Assembly: GCA_026874595.1 (NCBI GenBank) | Contig: CM049311.1 | Location: 74,650,953-74,714,952 of the forward strand | DNA: 64,000 nucleotides | Source of the DNA: Sipunculus nudus | Taxonomy: Eukaryota; Annelida; Sipuncula; Golfingiida; Sipunculidae | Direction: 5' to 3' | Shown: one piece after another, positions 24,801 through 38,516 of the stretch | How the letters are laid out: each line of letters starts with the position of its first letter | How positions within the stretch are numbered: position 1 is the stretch's first letter | Program-made: the position numbers and the translations under genes | The notes under the pieces: generated by a model | Database searches by the model: none | What the model was told of the DNA's origin: nothing | Seen by the model: the letters and a program-made list of their open reading frames with translations, nothing else

Positions 24801-27800
24801 TCAGGTTTGCTAACAATCTGAATATTAATTCTACCAATATTAGAATATTACTGATGGGGTGTTTTGGTACCATAAACAACTGAAAATAAACATGCTGCAT
24901 GTTAATTTGACCTCTGAAAATTAAGCCTTAAAAGGGAGTAAAATATACATGAATTTCCATGCACTTTGAACAGGTAAGGCAGCCAATGCCTTTTTATCCA
25001 CAAACCACTGTCATTGTTGCCTCTAAGGCTTCATAAAATTAAGAATAAAGAGATCAATTTTCAAGTGTTTCAGGCAAATTAGGTAGTAAATGTAATCATT
25101 TTGTGCCAATTTACCAAATTTTAAAAGCATCAAAGATACCGTTGATGAAAATGTTCTAGAAATGGCATGTACATTGAAGTGACATACACATGCTGAGTTT
25201 TGAACCGGCTTTTGAGTACCCTTGGGCAGCAAAGTAATCCTAGGGACATGTTAAAAGTAAAAACATATTTATAAAAATATCTGCACTATCTTAAACTGTT
25301 GCTTCAGCTAAAGTTTCACAGCCAAACTATCTAGGCATATGGACATATTATCTCAAATTCACCTGTTAAATGCCATGAGTAACACATTCCATGCATGTCT
25401 ATTTACCTACAAGACTGTGACCAGAGGTTCAATCTTGTGCACTGGCAACAATTCACAAACAAGAAACAAGGGACCTATGGGTCACGGCGCTCAGCTGATA
25501 TATATGATAAAAAAATATGATTTAGAAATGAGGCACATGCTGGTTTTATATGGTAATAAAAATAAGCTGTATTATGAGTTGTTGTTGTTTAGCTTATGTA
25601 TGATTTTGATAGTACCTTTGGAGACAGGAAAGAGGATTAATTTCATTTATTTTATTAACAAATGGAGTGGGATTGTCACACAGATTTTGACTTGGCCATA
25701 TAACTAATATAAGCAGAACATATAATATAAGAGTTTATCTATTTATTAGAAAAATTACAAATATTGTCCTAAATATAATTTTTATTAAAAATAATAAGAG
25801 AATAGTATGATTTTTTCAAATAAAATATGACTGAAATGATTATTAAAATAATATTAAAGAATATATTCATGAATGCATTCATTAATACATTTTGAAAATA
25901 TTTGCACTGGTATTCATATACTTTCATTTTTACCTGAATTCCCCTTCTTATGAAAGAAATTTTATAATGGAGTACATATTCATATTCGTGATTAAATACA
26001 ATTGCAAAGTATTCGCACCATGTCTGGTATTTATTCAGTTTTCACCAAACAATGATGTTGAGAATCCAGAATATACAAAATTCACACATTTAAATAATGA
26101 TCATAAGTACCTGGTTTTATGGCTTTTATTTATATTAAAATGAAAAGGGACCTATGGGTCACGGCGCTCAGCTGTTATATATGATTAAAAAATATGATTT
26201 AGGAATGAGGCATATGCTGGTTTGGTGTGGTAATAAATATAAGCTTTATTATGAGTTGTTGGTGTTTAGCTTATGTATGATTATGATATTATCTTTGGAG
26301 ACAGGGAAGAGAATTGATTTCATTTATTTTATCAACAAACGGAGTACTATTGTCACACAGATTTTGACTTGGCCATATAACTTATAAGCAGAACATATAA
26401 TATAAGAGTTTAACTATTTATTTTTAAAAAAAAATTACAAATATTGTCCCAAATATAATTTTTATTAAAAATAATAAGAGAATCTTATGATTTTTTAAAA
26501 TGAAATATAACTGAAATGGTTATAAAAATAATATTCATGAATGCATTCATGAATACATTTTGAAAGTATTTGCACTGGTATTCATATACTTTCATTTTTA
26601 CCTGAATTCCAATTCTTTATGCAAGACATTTTATAATGAAGTACATATTCATATTCGTATTTAAATACAATTGCAAAGTTTTCCCACCATTACTGGCATT
26701 TTTTCAGTTTTCACCAAACAATTATGTTGAGAATCCAGAATATACAAAATTCACACATTTAAATTATGATCAAAAGTACCTGGTTTTATGGCTTTTATTT
26801 ATATTAAAAAAAAAATGTAATATATTCATTTAGGACTAATTTCACATCAATGTACACACTAGACACAGTAGGAATCTAGATTAATAATATCAACTGCATC
26901 TTTGTCTATCATTAATTTCCTTCATATGATCCCTATAACGATTAGTAATGAATAATATGATTTACTTTTTTTATCATTAAAATTGAACTGAAAAATACCA
27001 TAGGTGACTGCATGGTGTTATTTGGAGTACGTGACATTCTATCCATCGATACAAGATTCTTTTATCATAAGTAACTGCAAGTTGATTTCCTGTTATTATA
27101 AACTAACAAATTCTTTTTTATTTTTCTTTAATTTGTTATTAAAAAACAATAAAAATTTATTAATTTATTGTTAATTGTTATGTTGTTGGTTAAAACTACT
27201 AGATGAGTTGGGTTGGACACCTGGATCAACTGTGGCTGGCCATAAGCTGCCTACCTGCAACAGTGTATGGCTCGCCTCAAGCATGCATAATTTGCTGAAA
27301 GTTCAACAAGGTCAACATACAGGTGACTCAAGAGGGGCTGGAGAGAGTTAAGGTCTGACATGGTCTCATAAAAACATTAATAAAAGCTACAATTTTTGGC
27401 CAATTTCTTTCAGCTTTCTAAACTAAAAAGCTGAAATCCTTGTGTGCATGATATGAAAATTATTTCAACCGTGCTCACAGGAAACAAATGTGCCATGGTC
27501 AAAGTTGGGCAAAATTAAAGGTACTAATTTTATATTTATACTAATAACATATAAAATTTGAAAAATTCAGGACTAATTTAGGGTATTCAATTGAATCTTG
27601 ATTAAATAATGTTACATCCCTGGCAAAAAAACTCTAGCTTCAGCAATCCCCTTGTTAAGGGAGTAAATATATTTCTTGATTTTTTACATAGTGCATTATG
27701 TTTGGGCCTATAACTTAAAACAATTACGCAATACTGACATCATTTCTGGCATATGCATAGAGAATGTATAGAAAAATATGTATATTATATATGATTAAAG

Positions 27801-30800
27801 TCACATCAGTGGTTTTGATATTAGGCAGTCTTGAAGTGTAACAATGGGTTTTTAATGGAAAAATGAAGTTTTTCATTAATATCTTGAAGGTATTAAGTCC
27901 TAGTGACCAAATTCTTGGCATGGTAGGGAATTTCGGAGACATCTAATTGTATGCCAAATTATAGGAACTGAGAGCTGAAACTGGGGAGCTGAGCTCTTGC
28001 AAACTGCATAACACTAGCTTGATGTAAACAATTTGTTACATGGTGCTTGAAAACTTGAATAAAATCTACAGTTTTTTATTACCGGGTTCCAAATTTTTGG
28101 TGTTAACAGACAAAATGCTAACAAAAACATGCTGCGAAAATTAAATCCACAGTACTTACAGTAAAAAAACGTGCCATGGTCAAAGTTGGGCAAAATTTAA
28201 GGTACCAATTTTTTATTTTTGTTAATATTTTAAAAAATTTAAAAGATTTTGATCTAATTTTGGGTATACAATTTAATTTTGATAAATTAAAGTTATATTA
28301 CTGGAAAAAAAGTCCATAGCTTTAACAAGTTTTGTGTTAAGTGATCAAATATCTTTCCTGATTTTTTACAAAATGCATTATGTTTGGGCCCATAACTTTT
28401 TTAAATTATATAATACAGACATAATTTCTGGCATGTACATAGGAACTATACAGAAGAATATTTATGGTAAATATGAGGGAAAACAGATGAGTGGTTTTGA
28501 TATTAGGCAGTCCTGAAGTGTGAAAATAGGTTTTTAATAAGAAATTGAGGTTTTTCCTTAATTTCTCAAAGGAACGAAGTCGCAAAGACCCAGTTTTCAG
28601 CTTGGTAGGAGATCTTGGGAACATCTAACATTATGCTGAATTTTGGATTCCTAGGTCTTACGGTTTCAAAACGTGCCACATCTACGGACGGACGGACGGA
28701 CGGACGGACGACGGACAATGGACCACGACTATAGCTCAGATGACTTATAGTCAGCTGAGCTAAAAAAACATGATTGAAGAAACACTGAAGAAGCTTGAAA
28801 GATCTTGATTCATCACATGACATATGCTACTGTATTTATTCCAGTTTGTGATCCCTCTTATTTCTCGACCCCAAAAAATATTTTGAAAGCATAATTTCTA
28901 AAATGACTCTAATTTCTCGACTGCCGACGATGTGTTCTGTCGACGATGTTAAGGTGAAATGCCTCCGTCTCTCACGAGCACCGTAGTTTGTATCTGACTA
29001 GATTCTTATTACACTGGGCATCCATATCAAACTTGCTTCCAATAAAATTTATGAAGATACAAAGATGCATTTTTCATAATATAAAAACATGATTAAGTGT
29101 TCAAGAACCAAATGGGTGTCCATGATGAAGCAAACTCGTGTACCATTCCTGGTACGCACGTGCCTCGTGTGGAATTCACGTGGGATCTTCAGCAATAATA
29201 TTAACAAAATACTGCAAAGCACGCGTGGTGGAACAACTGTGATACAGGTGAAACTGTCATATTAGTTAAGTATAAGCGACCCCGGTTAGTTTTTGGATGG
29301 GTGACCGCGCGTACCAAATGGGGCCCGATCGAGGGCACGCGAGCTAGGACCATTTCCGGTTGTATATATTTTAACGCGCCTTTACTTTCCTATATTTATT
29401 ACGTATTATGCAAATAAAAGTTATCTGATAATAGGCAGTTATTTTTATAAAGTCTTCTTCCAACTTGATGCAGCTGCTTGTCCCTTTTCGGCCCGCCGAT
29501 ATCGCTGCCTGGCGGGTTATCTTGAAACAACTGGTGGTTACATGAGTTGCCATCTATGTCAAGTGATTGTACCTATACGCAAAGTAGTGATCATTTTGTA
29601 AAGTGATTGAGCTCAGTTTGATTAATCATTTGCCGACTGCGTATAATTCATGTGACGGTTGGAAGCCCGTTTGTAGAAAATACTGTTAAGCTAACAAAAC
29701 AAACTTATATACGACCATATTATCACTCAATTCATATGACTGCTCGAGTGTCAGAGCGGCTCTGCGTCTCTACGGAAGGTTATCAAACCGTATGCCTCAA
29801 ATATCTGGACCACCGCAAATTCTGCATGAAGATAATTTTCAAATATCCTCCATTATCTCGACCTCTGAGAAAATTAATTATTTTTAAGTGGTCACCAAAT
29901 TAGAATAAATACGGTATTTTTTATTTCCTTCACTGATCATGCTGGTGCAAGCTTTTTTCCCACTTATGATTATATATATTACCATATACTTCAAAACACT
30001 AAATATGAAATACATTTAACACAACTGGTATGTGAATAGGCCCTTTTAAGAAGAACATACTTACAGATAAGTCTACGCTGTCCTCAGAAAGTACAACTGG
30101 TGGGTGCGAGGAACTGTCTCCACTGTCACTGCCATCAATTTGAATTGGGCTGGGTTTAATGTTTGAAGTTCCTTGAGCCAGTGGAGGAAAACTTCTTCTT
30201 TTTGGAGCATGACTATCAAGAGAGAAAAGTAAAGATACTGTGTTTGAGAGCATATCAATTTTGTTCCCTATTAACTGTACTTTTAAGAAATAAAAAAAAT
30301 TACACAGATTGTGTTTGTTTAATATCGAAGGAACTGATCATTTAAAAGCAGGAAACTTCATATCTCCTTAAACTTAAAAGATAGGAAAACTGGAACCTAT
30401 TTTGATTTTTATATCATAATTATACTTGCCTACCTGTCATTCATACCACATGTGAAGTGGCCAGACCTTTTTCACAAAAATTGTTAGGCAAAACAAAAGA
30501 AGAAACTGTTCGACAGAATACTGGCTCCAATGTTTTGGTAACATTTTTTTATATGAATGTGCATCTTGCTGTTTGTGCTTTGCCATGATACTTAAAATTC
30601 ATTAAGGTGTCAAACACTTGGCTTAATTGTGTACATTATTTGCTTCTATTTTTTAAGAATAGAAGCAAAATTTTTTTTTTCCTGAAAGTTTCCAGTGTTT
30701 TTCTTTTTGTGCTTCAACCAGTATTTTGCTGATAGAAAATTTGTAAGGTCATTCAAAATTAATATTTTACCAATAACTTCACAAAACTATTTATTGCTGT

Positions 30801-33800
30801 AGCCTAAAACTGGGAAGATTTTGGGAGTGGAGAAAAAAAATAAACAAATAAAGCAAACCTTTTTCTCCTTGGTGATCTGAAATTACTATTATCAGCATCA
30901 CTAAGCACTTGCTTAACTGGAGTCTTTAGTGCAATGTCTTTACATAAATCCCTCTTTGGTATAGCTGGTGTCTCCCCCTGCTGGACATAGTTGGCATCAT
31001 CTGACTGATTGGCATGAACATCATCCTCCTCTGTGGTATGTGCATGATCAGGAGGGTCACTATCGTCAGGTTTTCTGGGTGTTGCATAGGGATTGGATCT
31101 GGAAGGTGGGGTTAATGCAGGTTGTTCATCTCCTGAAAAAAATGAAGCAAATACCCAGGCTTCAACCATTCAATTTGTATCCAGGCCGTGCCATAATTTA
31201 ATCAACCCATATGCCTCCATTAAACATTAATTTACCTAAATTTATTGAAAACATAAGGTGATGGTACATAATAATGAATCAACATATTTTGAAACAAAGA
31301 AACAGGAAAACACCTATTGTCCATCCTATCACAAAAAGTCAATGAAAAACAAGAATTTTTTGTAAAATTTTGTGTTGTGAAAAACTAATAAAGATGTCCA
31401 GTGGTTAACATATTGTAACAGGATCTTATTGACTCATGATGAACATAACAAGCAGGCAAGCTGTGATGTTATGGAGGGGGAGGGGCACTGTTCTGAAACC
31501 TGCTGCTTGACAAGTTCCCTTGACTAAGAGATAGGTAGAGTAAAAAGCTTAAAAGTAGGTCAAGGAGGCCATCTGGAGAGTTTCCAAGCAAACCACCAGC
31601 AAGGCCAAAGCAAGAAGAGGTTGGCAAACAGCAGCTACTATGTCCAGGCTGGTACCTCATCACAACCACATTATTCTTTCACCTTACATTTTTATAAACT
31701 TCCTTGATGATGATGTCAGTTATTCACTATAAACCTCTAAAAGTTAAAGGTACCTTTACAGACATGAAAAATGGCAAATTTGGCTTGATCTGGACCAATA
31801 TGCCAATTTAATTTTACCAATCTATATCAATATTATAATTCTTCTTCTTTCCTCCACTGCCCATCCTTCAACAAATTTTAACTGGAATTAATAGAGAATT
31901 TTAAGAGACATGTATCAAACACACACCTGGCCAATCACATAACCCCACCTTTACCTTCAACCACCTTCACTAGCAGAAGTAATAAAAGGATAATCTGTGT
32001 TGTTATAAAAAAAGACAGAAATCTTGCCTGAGCTGCAGTAAAAAAATGTTTAAATGTAAGTTTTCAAAGGATATATATATATATATATATATATATATCA
32101 AGAAAATAAGGATTGGCAAAGATTTTTTATGAAGGACAAACCCAGATTAATGCCTTTCCCTAAAGAGATGACAATTTTGAGGTATGATCCTTGTGAAGCA
32201 TTCATATTTAAAACAATGCTAAATTCTAGCCTGAATAATAGTTATAATCATTATAATTATGTCTCAACAAACATGCAAATATTTTACTCACTGTGCTGTA
32301 TTGTGCTAGCTCGTAATAACTGCAGGTCTGAAGCTGATATTGTGGATGGCACAGTTTTGTCCGTAACTGGTTTATTTAAAAGTTGGGTTAACTTTGGGTT
32401 TCTTTTGACCATGGTTGATGCAACCCCAGGGTGTGTTGAGTGGTTGGTGCCTGAGCTGTCCATGACTAGTGATTTTTGTGAAGTCTTTTTTATGCTACTA
32501 AATATATCCTGACAAGATATGAAGCTCTCGTCCATATCACTGCTTCTGTCTATGACCAACCTGTCATCGATGACAGCATCCGTTTCGATGTCACTTGATT
32601 CAGGGTCAGTGCTTTGATGAGATGTCCTAACATTTAAGTTAGAATTTTGGGGTGTACTACTGCAGCATGCCAAGCGTGATTCATCACCATGGCAACCAAT
32701 ACCTGAGGCAGGTGAAGTTTGTGAGGTAGAGGGCGTTGGTGACACAAGACTGGTAGTTAGATTACATGAATTGTGTAAGGAAGCTCCACTTTCTCTCTTC
32801 CTTTTTGTGTTGTTTGATTTTTTGGGAGTCCTTTTTGAAACTGATGCTTCCCTGATAGCAGTCAATGTGAACAAACTCAGGTGCCTGTTTTCGCTCTCAT
32901 TAGTTCTTGTTACAAATTGCTCTTCTATTCTTTGTTCAGTAAACCCTTCCTCCATGCTTTGAACATGTCCACTATCATTGGCAGCTGTCTGACACCCCGA
33001 TCTATTTAGGTTAGAAAAGTTCAGCATCGGCTGCACATGACTTCGTCGCTGTTGGGGTTCCTCTGGTGTTTTCATATATTTTGTTTTCACTGTGGAAAAG
33101 AGGAAATAGAAAAGATTAACATGCAAGAAGACAGAAAAATTGTTTCTATAAATTATATCCACCATTTGGTTCACTGTGAATTTCTTTTTTTATGTATATC
33201 TGGCATTAAAAATATTGATCTGTTGTTAGTCATAATGTGAAAGATATGGTTTGTTTCCACTTGTGCCCCTTACCTTCATGGCAAAACGGGCAAGGAGTCT
33301 AAGAAGCTTGCATGTTTTTATGAGCAAGGTTACAAAAGAAATGCAGAAATTTAGAGTCTGTCTTTTTGAGCAACCGTTAATCATTTATTGTGGAAATGGT
33401 GATCATGACCTCACAGCATCCAGCAATTTCTTTCCATTTAAATATTTTGAAATTATACCTGACATTTGAGTTGGTGACAACAATTTTATATAGATACATA
33501 ACCTAGATGATGATTTATTGTATAAAAATAGACATGACAGTTTGTAAACCAAACCAGAAAATTTTATCCAAAGTTTTCTCGTTATCTTTTCTTTTCACAA
33601 TACATGTGAATGATAAAATATATGAGATTTACTGAGTTTTCTAATAACCTCTTAATTCTTGCTCCTATATACTATATTTGCTGAAAAGGTGAAATCCAAG
33701 ATGGTCCACACATCACAAATGATGAACAACACACTGGTACCCTGTGCTGTTATGGCTTCCCAGCACTGATGAAATCACAGAGCTCCATGATTTGCAGAAT

Positions 33801-36800
33801 GGCAGAGCCACAAAAGAGCTGGGTATCAGTCTAAGTCCTAGCCCCAAGGAAACACTTCACTGCATTATTGGCAAATTTGTTATGGTACACCTGCCTATAT
33901 ATTCAGTCACAATGTACATAACAAAAAGATTGCTGGGTGTCCCCATTAGGAAGCTGCAATATTTACAAAATGTTCTTCAGAATTTTGTCTATAGCGGAAA
34001 AGTGAACAGTTCTAAGTATTATGATCCCTGGCAGATATATACAATATTACTACTGTAGAGTACCTGACCACATATATGAATGAATGCAACCATGTGTGTG
34101 ATATTCACTGCTTTAGTCCCTTCACTAAATCCCAGCCAACCAAATGCGAGTCAGTTGATGCAAGCATGTGTAAGAATCACTGCTCCAAGTCCTTGGCTAA
34201 AGCAATGCTTCAGAGTAAGTCTGAAACATAACTGGCCACTTGTGGGTCTCATATTGTCAGTTTTTAGGCAGAATTTAATCCAACCACTGGGAAGATAAAA
34301 CAGGTTAAAGGCTGGCTTCTGAACTGTATGCTAGTGTTACATGTGAAACAATAGACACCAGTGTATTACATATGATGTGTAAACATTACAGTATGTACTA
34401 TAAAACAGGCGTGTAATCGCCTTCTCCTTCAATTACAGCCAATAAAAAGCCACAATAGCCATCCTTTCTCCCGCCCCCCCCCCCCCCCACTTATTCCATG
34501 ATTTCCCAATATGTGAGAAAACAGTTTATTTTTGTCACAACACATCTGCTGATCTGACATGGTCACAGATGCCATCCTGCATGCGCTATCAATTCACAAA
34601 GAAATATCTTAAAAGTTTTGAAGTATAGATTTCATAAATTTGACTAGAATGTTTCTTTTGCCAGGGTGCCCATAATCCTCTGCTATTTTGCTATTTCACC
34701 GTTTCATAGCCAAGACTGATTGGTGCCATTTGGTTGGATGAACTATATAATCACAATGATAGAGTACACCTGTTTCTAGAACAATGCGGCATGTTTTTCT
34801 TACTTTCAAGTTTTCTGGCTCCATGTTCATCCAGAATCTCTTTGAGGCTCAAACCTCCAACCTGGAGTGGGTACTGGCGCCCCATGCTGAGCAAAACTGA
34901 ATATTCTGACAGGTATGGGCATTCTTCCATAAACGTACTGTATGACTTGACAAACTTCTCCTCCTCCAGGTATCCTAAAAGTTGAAAAAAATAATGGGTT
35001 ACGAACCTAAGATTACAAGTATAACCTGTGACAAAAGAGCTTATTTAAGGGATAAAATACGGAGGATTATCATGCAGATTCTTTCACACTATCAGTTTGG
35101 ATTTGCTTTATACAAGAGTTTCCCACAAAACCATCCCAGCACACAGTTTCAGTACCTCACATACAGCTGTTAAATACTTTATTTTGGCTTTGCGTGTTGG
35201 TTAACCCAGTCCATGTATGTATGTTTGATACATGTTGTGGCCAGGGCTATGCACTTGCTGTGTTTATGTGATCTCGCATAGTCCAGTGTTTTTAACATTC
35301 TTTCACAGGTGTCAACAATTTAATAAAATAACTAGATGTGTCGGAGCGACACAAATGCCCCCGCCTGGAGCAAATTATACATATTTGTTAAATTTTGTAA
35401 ATTTTTTAAGTTCAGGAGCTGTCATATGGTCAAAAGTCAGTCAACGAGAGCAAAATGCAAACTCAATCTGTAACGGGTCATTATCAAGGAACACACCGAA
35501 AATTAGGTCAGTATCTGCAGGCACTGTGAAAAAAAGTCCATACATGTGCATTTTTCATAAAAATTTCTATTTTTCATGAATATTTCTATGTTCAGGATCT
35601 GTCATATGGTCAAAAATAGGTCAACTGGGACGAAACGCGAACTTGATTTGAAAGTGGTCATTATGCGCCAACAGACAAAAAATAGGCCAGTATCTGTAAG
35701 CATTGCACTGCAAAACTGGAATATTAGAAAAAGCTGATAATCAGTTATAAATTTAAATTGGAGAGGTATGTACCATGTTAAATAACAATTCAACAAATGC
35801 TTCTTGAGAAATAAGCTCCTAAGTTTTTTCTATTCTAGGCTCTATGACCTTGAAAAGTAGGTCAAGATCACTTATCTTTGAATTTGAGCAAGATTTTGTA
35901 AATATGCAATAGCACTGAAGAAATGAAGTTCCTGTGTTGAATATCTTTGGGGATATCCTGCACAAAAGGCCAAAATTGAAAATCTGATAAAAATTCATTA
36001 AAAAATCAGAAATAGTAGGTGGCACCACTAAAATTGTGCAGCTCTTACAGACCATCAGTCCAAATAGCCATAGTAAATTTTGTGAAAATCCACACAATGG
36101 TTCCTGAGATATAAGCTTCTAAGTGTTTTTCTATAATCAGCTCTAAATCAAAGAAAAATAGGTCAAGGTCACCAATCTTCGAACTTGGCCAAGATTTTGT
36201 TGATATACATCTTTACAGAAGAAATAAAAATTCCTATGGCGAATCCTTAAAGAAATATCCTGCTCACAAGGCCAAAGGTGAAAAATCCAATAAAAATCTA
36301 TAAAAAATCAGAAACTGCAGGTGGCATCACCAAACTTGTGCAGCGGGTACAGACCATCAGTCCAAATGAGCATAGTAAGATATATGAAAATTCCACACAA
36401 TGGTTCCTGAGATATAAGCTTCTGAGTGTTTATCTTTAATCAGCTCTAAAATTTAGAAAAATCAGTCAAGGTCACCAATCTTCAAACTTGACCGAGATTT
36501 TATCGATATACATCTTTACTGATGAAATAAAATTTCAATGGGGAATCCTTTTAGAGATATCCCGCTCACAAGGTAAAAGTTAACTGACGCCAGACGGACA
36601 GATGCTGGACAGACAGAAGGAGGGACAGCTTGGGTGACGACAATAGCCCATCAGCCTACAGATGACAACTGACGAGGGCACTGAACAAGTGACCCATGAG
36701 TCATGATGCTCAGCTGACTGACATGATGATTATATGTCTCTAGGGGCCTGGACAGCTGAGTGGTAAAACGCTTGGCTCTCTCTGCTGGTGACCCGGGTTC

Positions 36801-38476
36801 GATCCCCGGCGTGGCTATGAGAGTGGGTTGTAGTTGTCCGTCCAAGGCCAGTGGTTTTCTCTGGGTACTCCAGTTTCCTCCACCCCTGCAGACTACCGAA
36901 CGCCATCACCAGAGCCATGAAGAGTGCCTTGATTAGTTAAGATAACTATTTGTGCAATCCATGTAAAATAAATAAGTTTATATAATATGTCCTTGCACAG
37001 ACAACTAATTAAGATAGGTGGCATCGGTGTTCATGCATATTAGCTTAAGTTCATCAAGACCCATAAGCACAACAAATCTGATGACAATCCAACCAGCCTT
37101 TCATGAAGAATCTGGCAATTTGTGTGTATTTTGCATTATTTCTGGGATGCTCAAACATACCCCAAAATTCTGAGAATATAGGTCAGTGTAACCCAATTTC
37201 AGGTTTCTGGGGAGAACTTTTGAGGCACTCTCAGGATGTCAGTTTAGAAGATTCTGGGCCCAATGGTTATGATTTGTGCCCTACTTAGGTATCAAATTTT
37301 CAATTATTCTGAGGGGTGCTTTATAAGCCTCATAGCTCAGAAAATATGGGTAACAAAGACCTTAATTCATGTTGCCAAGAAAACTTTTCCCAGATCTCCT
37401 TGGATGTCAAGTTTGAAGATTCTAGAACCAATGGTTACAATTTGAGCCCTGTTAAGTGAAGACATCTTTGAAGGTCTCATCAATAGAGAAAAAAATGTGT
37501 TAAATTTTTTTTAAATTTAGGTGGTGTCACCAGTCCACAAGAACTGATGAAACACTCCCTGATGAATATGCATGCAAAGAAACAGGGTGATCAATGCAAT
37601 AGTTGTTTTGATACTGGAGCTTTTGTATCAAATTTTTAGTTATTCTGTGAAGTACTTCTAAGACCCATAGCTCAGAGGATATGGTAACAGAGATCTAATT
37701 TCAGGTTTCCATGGAGTTTTTTATGGACCTCCCAGGATGTCAAGAAAGAAGATTCCAGGTCAAATAGTTATGATTTGTGCCCTGTTAACAGACGACCACA
37801 TCTTTGAAGTTCTCAAAAATAAAGATAAAAATGTGTAAATATTCAAAGAAGTCCAGGTGGCTCCACCAGTCTGCAGAAACTAATAAAAACACTTAATGGT
37901 CAATATCCATGCATAGAATCATGGTGATCTCTGCATTAGTTGTTCAGATACTTCAGCTTTTGTATCAAATTTTCCATTATTCTGAGGGTATTTAGAGTCC
38001 TATAGCTTGAAGGATATGGGTAACAGAGACCTAATTTCAGGTTTCCACAGACACTTTTCATGGGCCTCTTTGCATGACAAGAATGAAGATTCTAGGTTCA
38101 CTTGTTACAATTTGTGCCATGTTAACAGATGACAGCATCCTTAAAGGTCTCAACAAGGGACCTATGGGTCACGACGCTCAGCTGTTATATATGATAAAAA
38201 AATATTATTTAGAAATGAGGCACATGCTGGTTTTGTGTGGTAATAAATATAAGCTGTATTATGAGTTGTTGTTGTTTAGCTTATGTATGATTTTGATAGT
38301 ACAGTAAAACCTGAGAGTTAAGACCACCTGATGTGCCACACCAAAAGCGGTCTTAAGTCACAGGTGGTCTTAAGTCTCAGGTGGTCTAAGTCTCATAAGT
38401 CTCAGCATGAAGCTAACAAAGTATATCAAGGCATATGTGTCTACGTAAACATTTATTTATTTATTATAAAAATACA

Positions 38477-38516
<40 letters not shown>

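Noticed and set aside
36741-36820. tRNA gene
   Set aside because: Boxes A and B are present but the acceptor stem does not pair, and a SINE body follows; called as a SINE head.
37100-38152. CRISPR-like regular repeats
   Set aside because: Units are ~300 bp, diverged throughout and contiguous; eukaryotic tandem modules, not short repeats with unique spacers.
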